Shown here in pieces: positions 32,301 through 40,759 of a stretch of DNA of 64,000 bases; within the stretch, counting starts at the first letter, position 1, and each line of letters opens with the position of its first letter. The position numbers were made by a program, and so were the translations under genes. Source of the stretch: Sphingobacteriales bacterium 39-19 (GTDB lineage: Bacteria; Bacteroidota; Bacteroidia; Chitinophagales; Chitinophagaceae); assembly GCA_001898465.1 (NCBI GenBank), contig MKTX01000007.1:62001-126000 (forward strand), written 5' to 3'. The notes under the pieces were generated by a model. The model saw only the letters and a program-made list of their open reading frames with translations. It was not told the origin of the DNA and ran no database searches.

Positions 32301-32650
32301 TTAATGGCTGGAGTGGTTCGGGCGGAGATGCCTTTCCCTATTATTTTAAAAAAGAAAAATTAGGCCCCCTGGTGGGCACACGCACCTGGGGCGGGCTCAT
32401 CGGTATTTCGGGTGTGCCTTCGCTTATTGATGGCGGAAGCATTACGGTTCCCAGTTTTAGAATGTATGATGAAAACGGGTGGTTTAAAGAAGGCCATGGC
32501 GTAGACCCGGATATCCAGGTACCTGAAGATTTAGGAGCTTTGGCAAAAGGCGTAGATCCCCAATTAGAAAAAGCCATCGAAACGGTGATGGAATTGATGA
32601 AGACCAAAGGCTTTAGCATACCGAAAGTTCCGGAAGCAGAAAAAAGATAA
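29384..32650 (+). CDS. Tricorn-like S41 family peptidase with TolB-like propeller
   Basis: 'FPRFSPDGKNVAFTANYDGNFDVY' repeats; C-terminal 'EATRGEVGYLFVPSTG...NGWSGSGGDAFPYYF'. Confidence 0.9.
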   Translation: MKIKFLLIALCMHTMLLAQNNAGLFRFPDVSASEIVFSYANDLWVVAKNGGQAYKISSPPGQESFPRFSPDGKNVAFTANYDGNFDVYRTSIQGGLPVRLTYFGGTDRVVDWAPDGKNILFASGRESGKERFNQFYSINLNGGPATKLPLAYAEYGSYSPDGSQLAVVFRSQAFRNWKRYRGGTTADIYIFDFKTNTSKNISADTDAGEEFPMWVGNDIYFISDRGKENRMNLWRYNISNGSRQQLTSYTDFDIQFPASGPGDIVYEQGGYIHLFNIASGQDKKVDIHIATDEMALHSRTENVQSLIFNTNISPDGKRVVMEARGDIFSLPATEGFVKNITASSQAADRYPSWSPDGTKLAWWSDETGEYQLYIKDLKNELPAKKITNYKNGFRYHTFWSPDSKKIATIDQAGVIQIISIANGNIEKVDQALRWADGPLRSFTPSWSPDSRYLAYHRDLENQHEGIFIYDADEKKSHTVTSGFYNATNPQFDPGGKYLYLLTGQNFNPVYSDLDNTFVYPNTTMVGVISLQKNTPYVLAPKNDSVTYKITEEEKLPKADSAKVVKKKKEKGIAELKQAAKNTVIDFDGMEERLYLLPVKPGNISNLQATNEKIYYLRFANAGSDGEAASLTYFDLDKKEEKTVMSNVNGYVLNFNTDKALVNAGGKYAVIPVSENAKIDKTVPVAEMVMQIDPKQEWKQMFNDVWRLERDYFYDANMHGVNWAGVKEKYGKLLESALTREDVNYLIGEMIGELNSSHTYQSGGDLERQRKTNVGYLGINWEADADYYKVGKIIRAGIWDAEVHSPLDISGVNIPEGSYILAVNGIPIKTDKEPYAAFAMLADKTVEITYNSKPDFKNAHTAIVKTLSSEFRLRYLNWVEGMRKRVEEATRGEVGYLFVPSTGVDGQNELVRQLNALSDKKALIVDERFNNGGQIPDRFIELLNRKPLVFWATRDGHPWHWPPNVLFGPRVMLINGWSGSGGDAFPYYFKKEKLGPLVGTRTWGGLIGISGVPSLIDGGSITVPSFRMYDENGWFKEGHGVDPDIQVPEDLGALAKGVDPQLEKAIETVMELMKTKGFSIPKVPEAEKR

Positions 32651-32698
32651 TGTTTACTGAGGCATATAAAAAAACTCACCTACGGGTGAGTTTTTTTT
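32645..32698. repeat. Terminator-containing direct repeat, left copy (flanks lipoprotein island)
   Basis: AGATAATG..CTGAGGCATATAAAAAAACTCACCTACGGGTGAGTTTTTTT; repeated near 37346..37401. Confidence 0.8.
32669..32698 (+). terminator. Rho-independent terminator
   Basis: AAAAAACTCACC-TAC-GGGTGAGTTTTTTTT. Confidence 0.85.
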
Positions 32699-32780
32699 GA
32701 ATTGGCAATTATGTTTTTAATAGATACAGTTTTGTAATTAAAGCAAATTTTTTCTTACAGAAAATAACTTAAATAAACAC

Positions 32781-32848
32781 CGGGGTTTTCCCCCGTAAAA
32801 AATTAGGTTTTTCCCCATTTGTTGTAACAGGTTATTTCCCTATGTTTG
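32781..32848 (+). promoter_or_regulatory. Promoter region with GG(T)nTTTCCC repeats, -33 TTTG (32818..32821) and -7 TATGTTTG (32841..32848)
   Basis: GGTTTTCCCCC / GGTTTTTCCCC / GGTTATTTCCC units spaced 22-24 bp; TTTG-N19-TAnnTTTG; parallels 10074..10117. Confidence 0.6.
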
Positions 32849-32880
32849 TAAAATAGTTTTTAACCCTTTACCAAATGTTT

Positions 32881-34484
32881 ATGAAATTTAATTACCCCCC
32901 CCCGCAAAGATTGCAGCCTGCTTTGTTATTTCATTAATTGTTTTTGCAGCCTGTAAAAAAATGGATACAGGCTTCTCTGAAAATACAAAGGATATTACTG
33001 CTAAATTTTTTCAAACCACTTCGGCTCCAAATGCTACCGTACAAAGAGTAATGGAAGAAATAAAAAAACGCAATGAGGAAAAAGAATTTATAACTCAGTT
33101 TGCTAAAGAAAATGGGTATCCTGTTTGGAACAAGGTCATAATAGGAACATCAATTCAACAAAATAATGAAACCAGCTTTATAAACAATAACAGCAATGCT
33201 GAAATAGATACTACAATCTTAATCCCTTTTGTATTGGTAGGCGAAAATACAGTAGAGGGGTTTATTAAAGCTGAGGTAAAACAGCGAACTATTGATTTAA
33301 GTTATTCGCTTGCTAAAGATTATAAGGCTTATGAATTTAAGCAAGATAACTCAAGGGCTTCTTCTACCTCATTTGCCTACTTAAATATACTATTAAACAA
33401 AGTGGTTTTTGGTGTAAATGATTATACAATAACCGATCCCCGGTTATTTAGTACCGATACGGGCCATGTGAACAGCAATAATATTCATATTAATGATATG
33501 AATATTACATTTAGTACGGAAAATACTTACAGGTATATTACATTATGTGGTAGTACTACAACCCAATATGGTTTTTGCGGAACTCCGGATTTTTGTAGAC
33601 GTAATAGAGGTTGCGATGCGGGCAATTGCCCTACCGGCCAATGTTATTTTTATTATACTACCAGTACCACTTGTATTTCTACACTGATTCCTCTTCCCGA
33701 CCCCATGCAAGGGGGTGGCGGTACCGGGGGGTATGGAAATACCGGGGAAATACCGCATGCTTATCCCTGTACAACCCCCGATAACCCCACAGACCCTTAC
33801 ACAGCCCAAAGCAATGTGGTTGACCCTGGCAATTGCCCGCCACCATCAGGCGGGCCGGGCTGGGTGCCTGTGCTTATCGAGGAGCCGCCGTTTGATCCAC
33901 CTACAGATTCCATACCCTCAAATATTTCCAGAGCTTGCGATAAGGAACTGGATTCGCTTTACCAATGGGGAATGAACAATCAATTTAGAGAACAGAGTTT
34001 TATTGTTGTTAAAAAAAATGGATCAATATATCTAAAAAATTTTATGCCTGGTTTTCCGGGTGGAGATAAAACGAGAGTTAACTATACACTTGCAGCAGGA
34101 GAGGAATTATTGGCTTACGCACACATACATGCTGAAGATACCGTGAATTTTTACAGATCATCTTTTTCGCCTGATGACTTAATAGAATTTAATAAAAATG
34201 CTTACAATGTTGGTTATACTGCAATATTAGAAGTAGGAAATGCACGCTATGCTTTTGTATTGGAAGACGTACAAATGAAGTCTAATTTTAATATTAGCAA
34301 GATGGGGCAACATAAAAAACTATTTAATGCAAAATTTAATACTTTAACCTTACAATATCCCAATGGTCAAACTTGTTCTGAGCAAACCTGGATTCAGTAT
34401 TTAGGTTCTGCATCTGTTTCGGGCATTGGCTTTTATAAAGCTACTTCTCCCAATAAAAATAATTACATTAAATTAAATCCATAG
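32881..34484 (+). CDS. Modular lipoprotein with JAMM-like C-terminal module; out of frame at a C9 tract
   Basis: ATG 32881 reads to a stop; with one extra C gives MKFNYPPPAKIAACFVISLIVFAACKKMDTGFSEN... continuous with ORF 32961..34484; C-terminal 'AYAHIHAEDTVNFYRSSFSPDD'. Confidence 0.7.
32895..32903 (+). repeat. Poly-C tract (C9) inside 5' coding region
   Basis: AATTACCCCCCCCCGCAAAG read directly. Confidence 0.88.
33746..33868 (+). repeat. Linker-encoding repeat, copy A
   Basis: Encodes EIPHAYPCTTPDNPTDPYTAQSNVVDPGNCPPPSGGPGWVP; aligns without gaps to 35756..35878, about 8 mismatches by eye. Confidence 0.9.
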
Positions 34485-34485
34485 A

Positions 34486-34893
34486 ATGATGAATAAAATA
34501 TTATTTAGTCTTCTATTTATCTTTTTGATGAATAAGGCTGGTGCTCAAGTATCATTAGATGCACAATTGAGAAATTTTCCAATTGCGAATTATCTAAATA
34601 AACCTATTGATACATTAATTGCTCATTTACCAAATGGCTTTGATACTGCATTTATTGTAAGTAGTGCTGGAAGTTTGAATCGAGGTGCTTCACTACAAAT
34701 AAATTATCCAAACAATGAATTTTGGATTGATATTTATATTACAAATGCACATTTTATTACTGTTTGGAAAGATCGAACAACTGGGCCTCCGGAGGTGCTT
34801 TGGCCACTTTCTTTATTGCGAAAAGAAAAAATTGGCAGTATTGCCATTTATAATATGTTATGCGAAATTATTAACGAAGGGGATATATACTAA
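34486..34893 (+). CDS. Small secreted hypothetical protein (candidate partner/immunity of upstream lipoprotein)
   Basis: Signal peptide 'MNKILFSLLFIFLMNKAGAQ'; starts 2 bp after the upstream stop. Confidence 0.65.
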   Translation: MMNKILFSLLFIFLMNKAGAQVSLDAQLRNFPIANYLNKPIDTLIAHLPNGFDTAFIVSSAGSLNRGASLQINYPNNEFWIDIYITNAHFITVWKDRTTGPPEVLWPLSLLRKEKIGSIAIYNMLCEIINEGDIY

Positions 34894-35132
34894 TTATTGT
34901 ATCGTGTACTTACATTAATATAAAAATAATGAGGCAGTATTAGATTCAAAAGCAGCCCGGCCTTCAAAATTGTCCCCCTCTGCAGGTTGTAAAGATTAAA
35001 CTAATTTAAATTTTACACTGGCTTTTAGTAGTATACGAGCCGATGTTGGAAGGTGCCAATGAAGGCGAGGGTACGCCAGACAGCAGTACTCCACCGGAAT
35101 GCGACCAGGTACCCACGGGTGACTTACGCCTC

Positions 35133-35151
35133 GGTTCGTGGCACACGAACC
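35133..35151. repeat. Perfect palindrome GGTTCGTG-GCA-CACGAACC
   Basis: 8-bp perfect stem; reverse complement nearly equals 35729..35747. Confidence 0.85.
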
Positions 35152-35261
35152 AATAAATTTTATCAATTAGTGTGTGCAAATAATCCGCAAATCATATTCA
35201 TAAATTAGTAAAAATTTACTTTTTTACTGCCACTATTCATCAATGAAAATATTTGCTGAAT

Positions 35262-35720
35262 GATGAAAACAAGAATTAATTTTGGATTACCTGAAAGAAC
35301 TATAAGATAAAAATTGAAAAAAGTGTATGCCTTTGTGCTAATGCCAAACCATATTCATCTTATTTGGAAGCAACTTAATAATAATGGAAAAGAAATGCCT
35401 CAGGGAAGTTTTTTAAAATATACTGCACATGAATTTTTGAAGAAATTGAAACGCCTCAGGGAAGTCAAAAGAACATGAAGTAATAGCGGCAAATAAAAAG
35501 TATGAAATAGGGCAGTGGTATTCTTTAATTGTTGAAATATATAGTCGTGAAGTAGCCAGTCAAAGGTTAGATTATATTCATTTTAATCTGGTTAGCAAAA
35601 AGTGGGAGTTATCTAAAGATGATCTTGATAATTAATATTCATCTGCTTATTTTTATGAAAACGGAACTGATCATTTTGGGTTTTTAAATAATTTGTATGC
35701 GGAATTTGATGGGGATTGAG
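35262..35720 (+). pseudogene. Decayed REP-associated tyrosine (Y1/HUH, IS200-like) transposase
   Basis: Fragments 'YAFVLMPNHIHLIWKQL' (HUH) and 'ASQRLDYIHFNLVSKKWELSKDDL...YSSAYFYE' interrupted by stops and frameshifts. Confidence 0.8.
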
Positions 35721-36668
35721 AAGGAGTTGTTTCGTGTGCCACGAACCAGGGCGAAGGAAATACCACATGCTTATCCCTGTACAACTCCCGATAACCCCAC
35801 AGACCCTTATACGGCTCAAAGCAATGTGGTTGACCCAGGTAATTGCCCGCCACCAACAGGCGGGCCGGGCTGGGTGCCGATTGAAGATCAACCTGGTGAA
35901 TATAATCCTTACCAAGCAGATGAAGTAATTATAGATCCTTCCATAAAAAATTATTATCCATGTGTTAGTCGAATTATTGATTCTTTAACGAATTACAGTA
36001 ATATGAATGCACTAGCCCAAGTAGCTTTGCATACTGTTTTTGGTGTGAATGAGAAAATGCATTTAACTTTTAAAACAAATTCTGGTTGGACACAATCGGA
36101 TGATGATGCTGGTACAAAACCAGATAGTTCATTTGTTAGCGAAAGTGGTTTTTACGCTACTATACAATTGAACCCTTGGGTTCTCAAGAATTCCACAGAA
36201 GAATATATTGCATCTACAATTATTCATGAAGCAATACATGCTTATATTGATTTCAAATATTATCAATATATTACAAACCAAATTGATTCTATTGAATTTA
36301 AAACATTATTTCCTATATACTGGCCACCTAATATATCTGGCGGAATTTATATACCACCTGGAAATCTTTCACAACATAAAATTATGGCATCAAATCTGGT
36401 TGCAACAATGACGAATTCATTAATTTCTACATATCCCAATGCCAGCATTTCTCCAGAATTAAGAGATTCAATTTATAGAGGATTAACATGGGGAGGTCTG
36501 CAGCATACTACTGCATTTCTTAGTAGAAGTGATACTTTAGCAATCAAGGCTATTAATATAATAGCAAGAGACACTTCAGTACATGCCCCATTTATATTAA
36601 CAGGGTATCCAACCCCACAATACACATATGATGCTCATAATTTAAACATGAAAATAGGATGCCAATGA
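35697..36668 (+). CDS. Orphan C-terminal cassette: linker plus HExxH metallopeptidase-like module, no signal peptide
   Basis: Linker 'PHAYPCTTPDNPTDPYTAQSNVVDPGNCPPPTGGPGWVP' then 'ASTIIHEAIHAYIDFK'; lacks the N-terminal lipoprotein half. Confidence 0.7.
   Translation: MRNLMGIEKELFRVPRTRAKEIPHAYPCTTPDNPTDPYTAQSNVVDPGNCPPPTGGPGWVPIEDQPGEYNPYQADEVIIDPSIKNYYPCVSRIIDSLTNYSNMNALAQVALHTVFGVNEKMHLTFKTNSGWTQSDDDAGTKPDSSFVSESGFYATIQLNPWVLKNSTEEYIASTIIHEAIHAYIDFKYYQYITNQIDSIEFKTLFPIYWPPNISGGIYIPPGNLSQHKIMASNLVATMTNSLISTYPNASISPELRDSIYRGLTWGGLQHTTAFLSRSDTLAIKAINIIARDTSVHAPFILTGYPTPQYTYDAHNLNMKIGCQ
35729..35747. repeat. Imperfect palindrome GTTTCGTG-TGC-CACGAACC
   Basis: Inverted copy of 35133..35151 with one difference. 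Confidence 0.85.
35756..35878 (+). repeat. Linker-encoding repeat, copy B
   Basis: 2010 bp offset from copy A. Confidence 0.9.
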
Positions 36669-37285
36669 AAACACTTATCATTATATTGCCTTTCCTGTTA
36701 TTGACTTCTCAAAATTTTGCACAATGCACAAAAGGGGATGTAAATAAAATTAGAAAAAAAATAGAGAATAGGGGATCAAAAACCGAATTGCAAGATTCAG
36801 TTTTGCAGAAACTTAAAATTAATAATGATTTGATTGTGGGTTATTCTAAGTTTAATACGACCTGGATGCATGTTCCTTCCCAATATTTCTTATTTGCTTT
36901 AAATAAGAATGGCTGCATTGGATATCACTATATAATTAAAAAAAATTCAATTAATAATGAAAAGCCATTAACTATTGACTCCGTGATAATACCCAACCAA
37001 ATTGCTAGCATGATATTAACTACAATTGTTAATAATAAAGCTTGGGAGATAAAACGTAATGAAAATGACAGCACTAATATATTTTGTGTAGATGCAATAA
37101 ATAAATTCAACTGCCAGATTTCAGATGCGTCTTATAAATCTTTGATATTATTGACAAAGTCTTCGAATATTGTCTCTACTTTTTATGCACCAGAATACTT
37201 TGAGAACGAATGTTGTCCTGGCAATAAAGACAGGCAAACTTTTATTAAATGCTATAATGTTCTTTACGGGATAATAAAAAATTAA
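36665..37285 (+). CDS. Small secreted hypothetical protein (candidate partner of orphan cassette)
   Basis: Signal peptide 'MKTLIIILPFLLLTSQNFAQ'; overlaps the end of the upstream ORF. Confidence 0.65.
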   Translation: MKTLIIILPFLLLTSQNFAQCTKGDVNKIRKKIENRGSKTELQDSVLQKLKINNDLIVGYSKFNTTWMHVPSQYFLFALNKNGCIGYHYIIKKNSINNEKPLTIDSVIIPNQIASMILTTIVNNKAWEIKRNENDSTNIFCVDAINKFNCQISDASYKSLILLTKSSNIVSTFYAPEYFENECCPGNKDRQTFIKCYNVLYGIIKN

Positions 37286-37344
37286 GCACATTCGAGAACA
37301 ACTCTCTGCTGGCGGCTATTGTAACGGCTTACCTACAACGGTAG

Positions 37345-37401
37345 AAAGATAATGATTTTTCTGAGGCATATAAAAAAACTCACCTACGGGTGAGTTTTTT
37401 T
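37345..37401. repeat. Terminator-containing direct repeat, right copy
   Basis: AAAGATAATGATTTTTCTGAGGCATATAAAAAAACTCACCTACGGGTGAGTTTTTTT. Confidence 0.8.
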
Positions 37402-37441
37402 ATTAATGCCAACAGGCAAAAAATATTTTAAGAACGATATT

Positions 37442-38401
37442 TTATTTTTTTCTGATCAAAACTTTATCAACAGCAGCTACAATATGATCTGCATCTAACC
37501 CGTATTTTACAAGCAGTTCTTCCGGCTTGCCGCTTTCGCCAAACGTATCGTTGGTGCCAATATATTCAATGGGTATGGGATGATTTTTTGCGGCAACCTG
37601 TGCAATGCTATCACCCATGCCTCCATAAATATTATGCTCTTCGGCCGTAACGGCACAACCTGTTTTTTTGATAGAAGCTAAAATGCCTTCTTCATCCAAT
37701 GGTTTGATGGTATGCACATTGATCAAATCAACCTGAAGGCCTCTGGCCGCCAGAATTCTGGCAGCTTCTACGGCTTTCCAAACCATGTGGCCGCAGGCAA
37801 ATATGCTTACATCTGCTCCTTCATTTAAAACCTGTACTTTCCCAATTTTAAAATCTTCTTCTTTGGTAAATATAGGCCATACGGGGCGGCCAAAACGAAG
37901 GTAAACGGGCCCTTCATAATTGGCAATGGCTTTGGTTGCAGCCTTGGTTTGATTATAATCTGCAGGTACAATCACCGTCATACCCGGCAGCATTTTCATT
38001 AAGCCAATATCTTCTAATATTTGGTGCGTAGCGCCATCTTCACCTAGGGTAAGCCCGGCATGCGAAGCACAAATTTTTACATTTTTGCCACTATAAGCTA
38101 CGCTCTGGCGAATTTGATCGTACACTCTTCCGGTGCTGAAATTGGCAAACGTAGTGGTATAGGGTATTTTACCTCCAATGGTAAGGCCGGCAGCAATACC
38201 TGTCATATTGGCTTCTGCAATTCCGCATTGAATAAATCTTTCCGGGAATTCTTTCATAAAGCCACCCAGTTTTAAAGATCCTGCCAGGTCGGCAGTAAGG
38301 GCAACAATATTTTCATTTTCACGGGCGGCTTCCAGTATGCCATCCCCAAATCCACTGCGGGTGTCTTTTTTCCCGGTTACTTCTATGTCTTGTAAAGTCA
38401 T
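37442..38401 (-). CDS. Transketolase C-terminal section/subunit
   Basis: 'FIQCGIAEANMTGIAAGLTIGGKIPYTTTFANFSTGRVYDQIRQSVAYSGKNVKICASHAGLTLGEDGATHQILEDIG'. Confidence 0.92.
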   Translation of the reverse strand: MTLQDIEVTGKKDTRSGFGDGILEAARENENIVALTADLAGSLKLGGFMKEFPERFIQCGIAEANMTGIAAGLTIGGKIPYTTTFANFSTGRVYDQIRQSVAYSGKNVKICASHAGLTLGEDGATHQILEDIGLMKMLPGMTVIVPADYNQTKAATKAIANYEGPVYLRFGRPVWPIFTKEEDFKIGKVQVLNEGADVSIFACGHMVWKAVEAARILAARGLQVDLINVHTIKPLDEEGILASIKKTGCAVTAEEHNIYGGMGDSIAQVAAKNHPIPIEYIGTNDTFGESGKPEELLVKYGLDADHIVAAVDKVLIRKK

Positions 38402-38444
38402 GTATTCTGTTTTATGTGGCGCAAGTTAATTTATTTAATGCTTA

Positions 38445-39497
38445 TTAGTTTAGCGCTGCTTTTACGGCACCAAATAAATTATCATCTTCTTTTAATTTTA
38501 CTTCCCATGCCCAGGCCGTCTTCATCATATCTTCTAATGAATACCGGGGTATCCAATGTAAAATATTTTTTGCTTTATCATTATTGGCATAAATAGCTAC
38601 CACATCTCCCGGCCTGCGGCTGGCAATTTGGTAATTTAATTTTTTGCCACTTACTTTTTCAAAACTATTAATTACTTCTAAAACAGTATAGCCGTTCCCG
38701 GTACCCAGGTTAAAAACATCCAGCGAATTATTGCTTTGCTGCATTAAATTAAGCGCTAAGGTATGGGCATGTGCAATATCACATACATGAATATAATCCC
38801 GTATACAGCTTCCATCCCGGGTAGGATAATCATTCCCCCACACTTTCATTTGCGAAAGCTTACCTATTGCAGTTTGTGTAATGGCAGGAACCAGGTTTGC
38901 CGGTTTACCAATGGGAATTTCACCAATTTCTGCCGAAGGATGGGCCCCTACAGGATTAAAATAGCGAAGTAAAATGGCTTTAATATTAGGATGTGCATGA
39001 ATGGTATGCTGAATAATTTCTTCACCCATTTGTTTTGTATTGCCATAAGGTGATTCTGCCGGTTTAAAAGTTGTTTTTTCTGTTACCGGAATTTCATCCG
39101 GGTTGCCATATACCGTGCAGGAAGATGAAAATACAAAATGAGGGATTTTAAAATCATTTGCACAGCGTAATAAATTAAGCAAAGAGTTTAAATTATTTTC
39201 ATAATACATTAATGGATTTTCTACAGATTCGCCTACGGCTTTATATGCTGCAAAATGGATGATCCCTTTTAAATCGGGATTTTCCTGGAAAATGGCACAG
39301 GTGTCATCAAAATTGCAAAGATCAACAATGTAATTTTTTACTTTAACCCCGGTAATCTTTTCTACTCCATTTAATATTTGAATGTGGCTACGGCTATTAT
39401 TATCGGCCGATATTACCTGGTACCCATTCTCTATAAGATCTACCAGGGTATGTGATCCAATAAAACCACATCCTCCGGTAACTAAAATTTTATTCAT
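38445..39497 (-). CDS. galE: UDP-glucose 4-epimerase
   Basis: 'MNKILVTGGCGFIGSHTLVDLIENGYQV', 'YGNTKQMGEE', 'NPVGAHPSAEIGE'. Confidence 0.95.
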   Translation of the reverse strand: MNKILVTGGCGFIGSHTLVDLIENGYQVISADNNSRSHIQILNGVEKITGVKVKNYIVDLCNFDDTCAIFQENPDLKGIIHFAAYKAVGESVENPLMYYENNLNSLLNLLRCANDFKIPHFVFSSSCTVYGNPDEIPVTEKTTFKPAESPYGNTKQMGEEIIQHTIHAHPNIKAILLRYFNPVGAHPSAEIGEIPIGKPANLVPAITQTAIGKLSQMKVWGNDYPTRDGSCIRDYIHVCDIAHAHTLALNLMQQSNNSLDVFNLGTGNGYTVLEVINSFEKVSGKKLNYQIASRRPGDVVAIYANNDKAKNILHWIPRYSLEDMMKTAWAWEVKLKEDDNLFGAVKAALN

Positions 39498-39581
39498 AAT
39501 AACCGTTTGGAATCTTGCAAAGAAAACAAAAATATCACTCATATACAGAGTGATTTTAAAATGATTTTAAAGAGAAAGGCT

Positions 39582-40724
39582 TTAAGTAAAGAAATGATTC
39601 AATATAAAATAAAAAACACCAGCTAACAGGGCACTCACCGGTATGGTAAGAATCCAGGCCCAAATAAGGCTTACGGTAACGCCCCAGCGAACAGCGCTCA
39701 GCCGCCGGGTAGCGCCTACGCCCATTATGGCACCCGAAATGGTATGTGTAGTACTCACCGGGGCTCCCAGGTTGGCGGCAGTAAATAGGGTGATGGCACC
39801 CGCCGTTTCTGCACATACTCCTTCTAACGGGGTTACTTTGGTTATTTTGGTGCCCATGGTTTTTACAATCTTCCAGCCCCCGCTTAGTGTACCAATACCA
39901 ATAGCGGTATAACAAGCCAGCGGTACCCAATCCGGCATCTCGCTAAATTGATTTATTTGCCCCCCGGCAATTAAAGCAACCGTAATAATACCCATTACTT
40001 TTTGTGCATCGGCGCCTCCATGCCCAATACTAAATGCCGCAGAAGAAACCAATTGCAATTTTTTAAACATATTCCCGGTCCTGGCTGCCGTTTCGCCACG
40101 TAAAAAATTATAGGTATAGGCAAGTACAAAAATTACACCCAATGCCAGCAACCCCCACCGTTCAAATTCTTTTTTGAACGGGATAAACAATACACAACCG
40201 GCTACGAGTACAACGATAATAGAAATTTTAAGCCAAAATTTTTGCTGTATGGTTACCAAGGTAATAAAAATGGCAATGAACATTCCAATAAGCGGAGCCA
40301 GCAAAATAAAAATAATGGTCTTCATAATCATGGCGCTATCAATACTGCTAAATCCTGCAGCTGCAATGGCAGCGCCTGCAAACCCGCCAATTAATGTATG
40401 TGAAGAAGAAGAAGGGATACCGTACCACCAGGTAAGTAAGTTCCAGCTTATAGCAGCCAGTAATCCCGATAAGATGATTACCATTCCGTGGCTCCCACTT
40501 ACAATTTCAGGCTTTACGGTTTTTGCTACGGTATTTGCAACGGCATGATCGCTAAATACAAAAAAGGCAACAAAATTAAAAAAGGCAGCCCAGATTACAG
40601 CCTGAAAAGGAGTGAGTACTTTAGTACTTACAATGGTTGCAATAGAATTGGCGGCATCATGAAAGCCATTTATAAAATCAAATACCAATGCTAAAAAAAT
40701 AATTAAAATTAAAATGGTTGCCAT
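39582..40724 (-). CDS. Inorganic phosphate transporter (PiT family)
   Basis: 'DFINGFHDAANSIATIVSTKVLTP', 'GAPVSTTHTISGAIMGVGA'. Confidence 0.93.
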   Translation of the reverse strand: MATILILIIFLALVFDFINGFHDAANSIATIVSTKVLTPFQAVIWAAFFNFVAFFVFSDHAVANTVAKTVKPEIVSGSHGMVIILSGLLAAISWNLLTWWYGIPSSSSHTLIGGFAGAAIAAAGFSSIDSAMIMKTIIFILLAPLIGMFIAIFITLVTIQQKFWLKISIIVVLVAGCVLFIPFKKEFERWGLLALGVIFVLAYTYNFLRGETAARTGNMFKKLQLVSSAAFSIGHGGADAQKVMGIITVALIAGGQINQFSEMPDWVPLACYTAIGIGTLSGGWKIVKTMGTKITKVTPLEGVCAETAGAITLFTAANLGAPVSTTHTISGAIMGVGATRRLSAVRWGVTVSLIWAWILTIPVSALLAGVFYFILNHFFT

Positions 40725-40759
40725 TAGATTATTTGAACAGTAAGAAAAACAGTGTGTGC

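Noticed and set aside
33543-33975. Overlapping ORFs on both strands across the linker repeat
   Set aside because: GC-rich repetitive linker generates shadow frames; the main frame alone matches the paralogs
35397-35465. Direct repeat GCCTCAGGGAAGT twice (35397 and 35453) in the transposase remnant
   Set aside because: Probably a small internal duplication from decay of the pseudogene; only two copies
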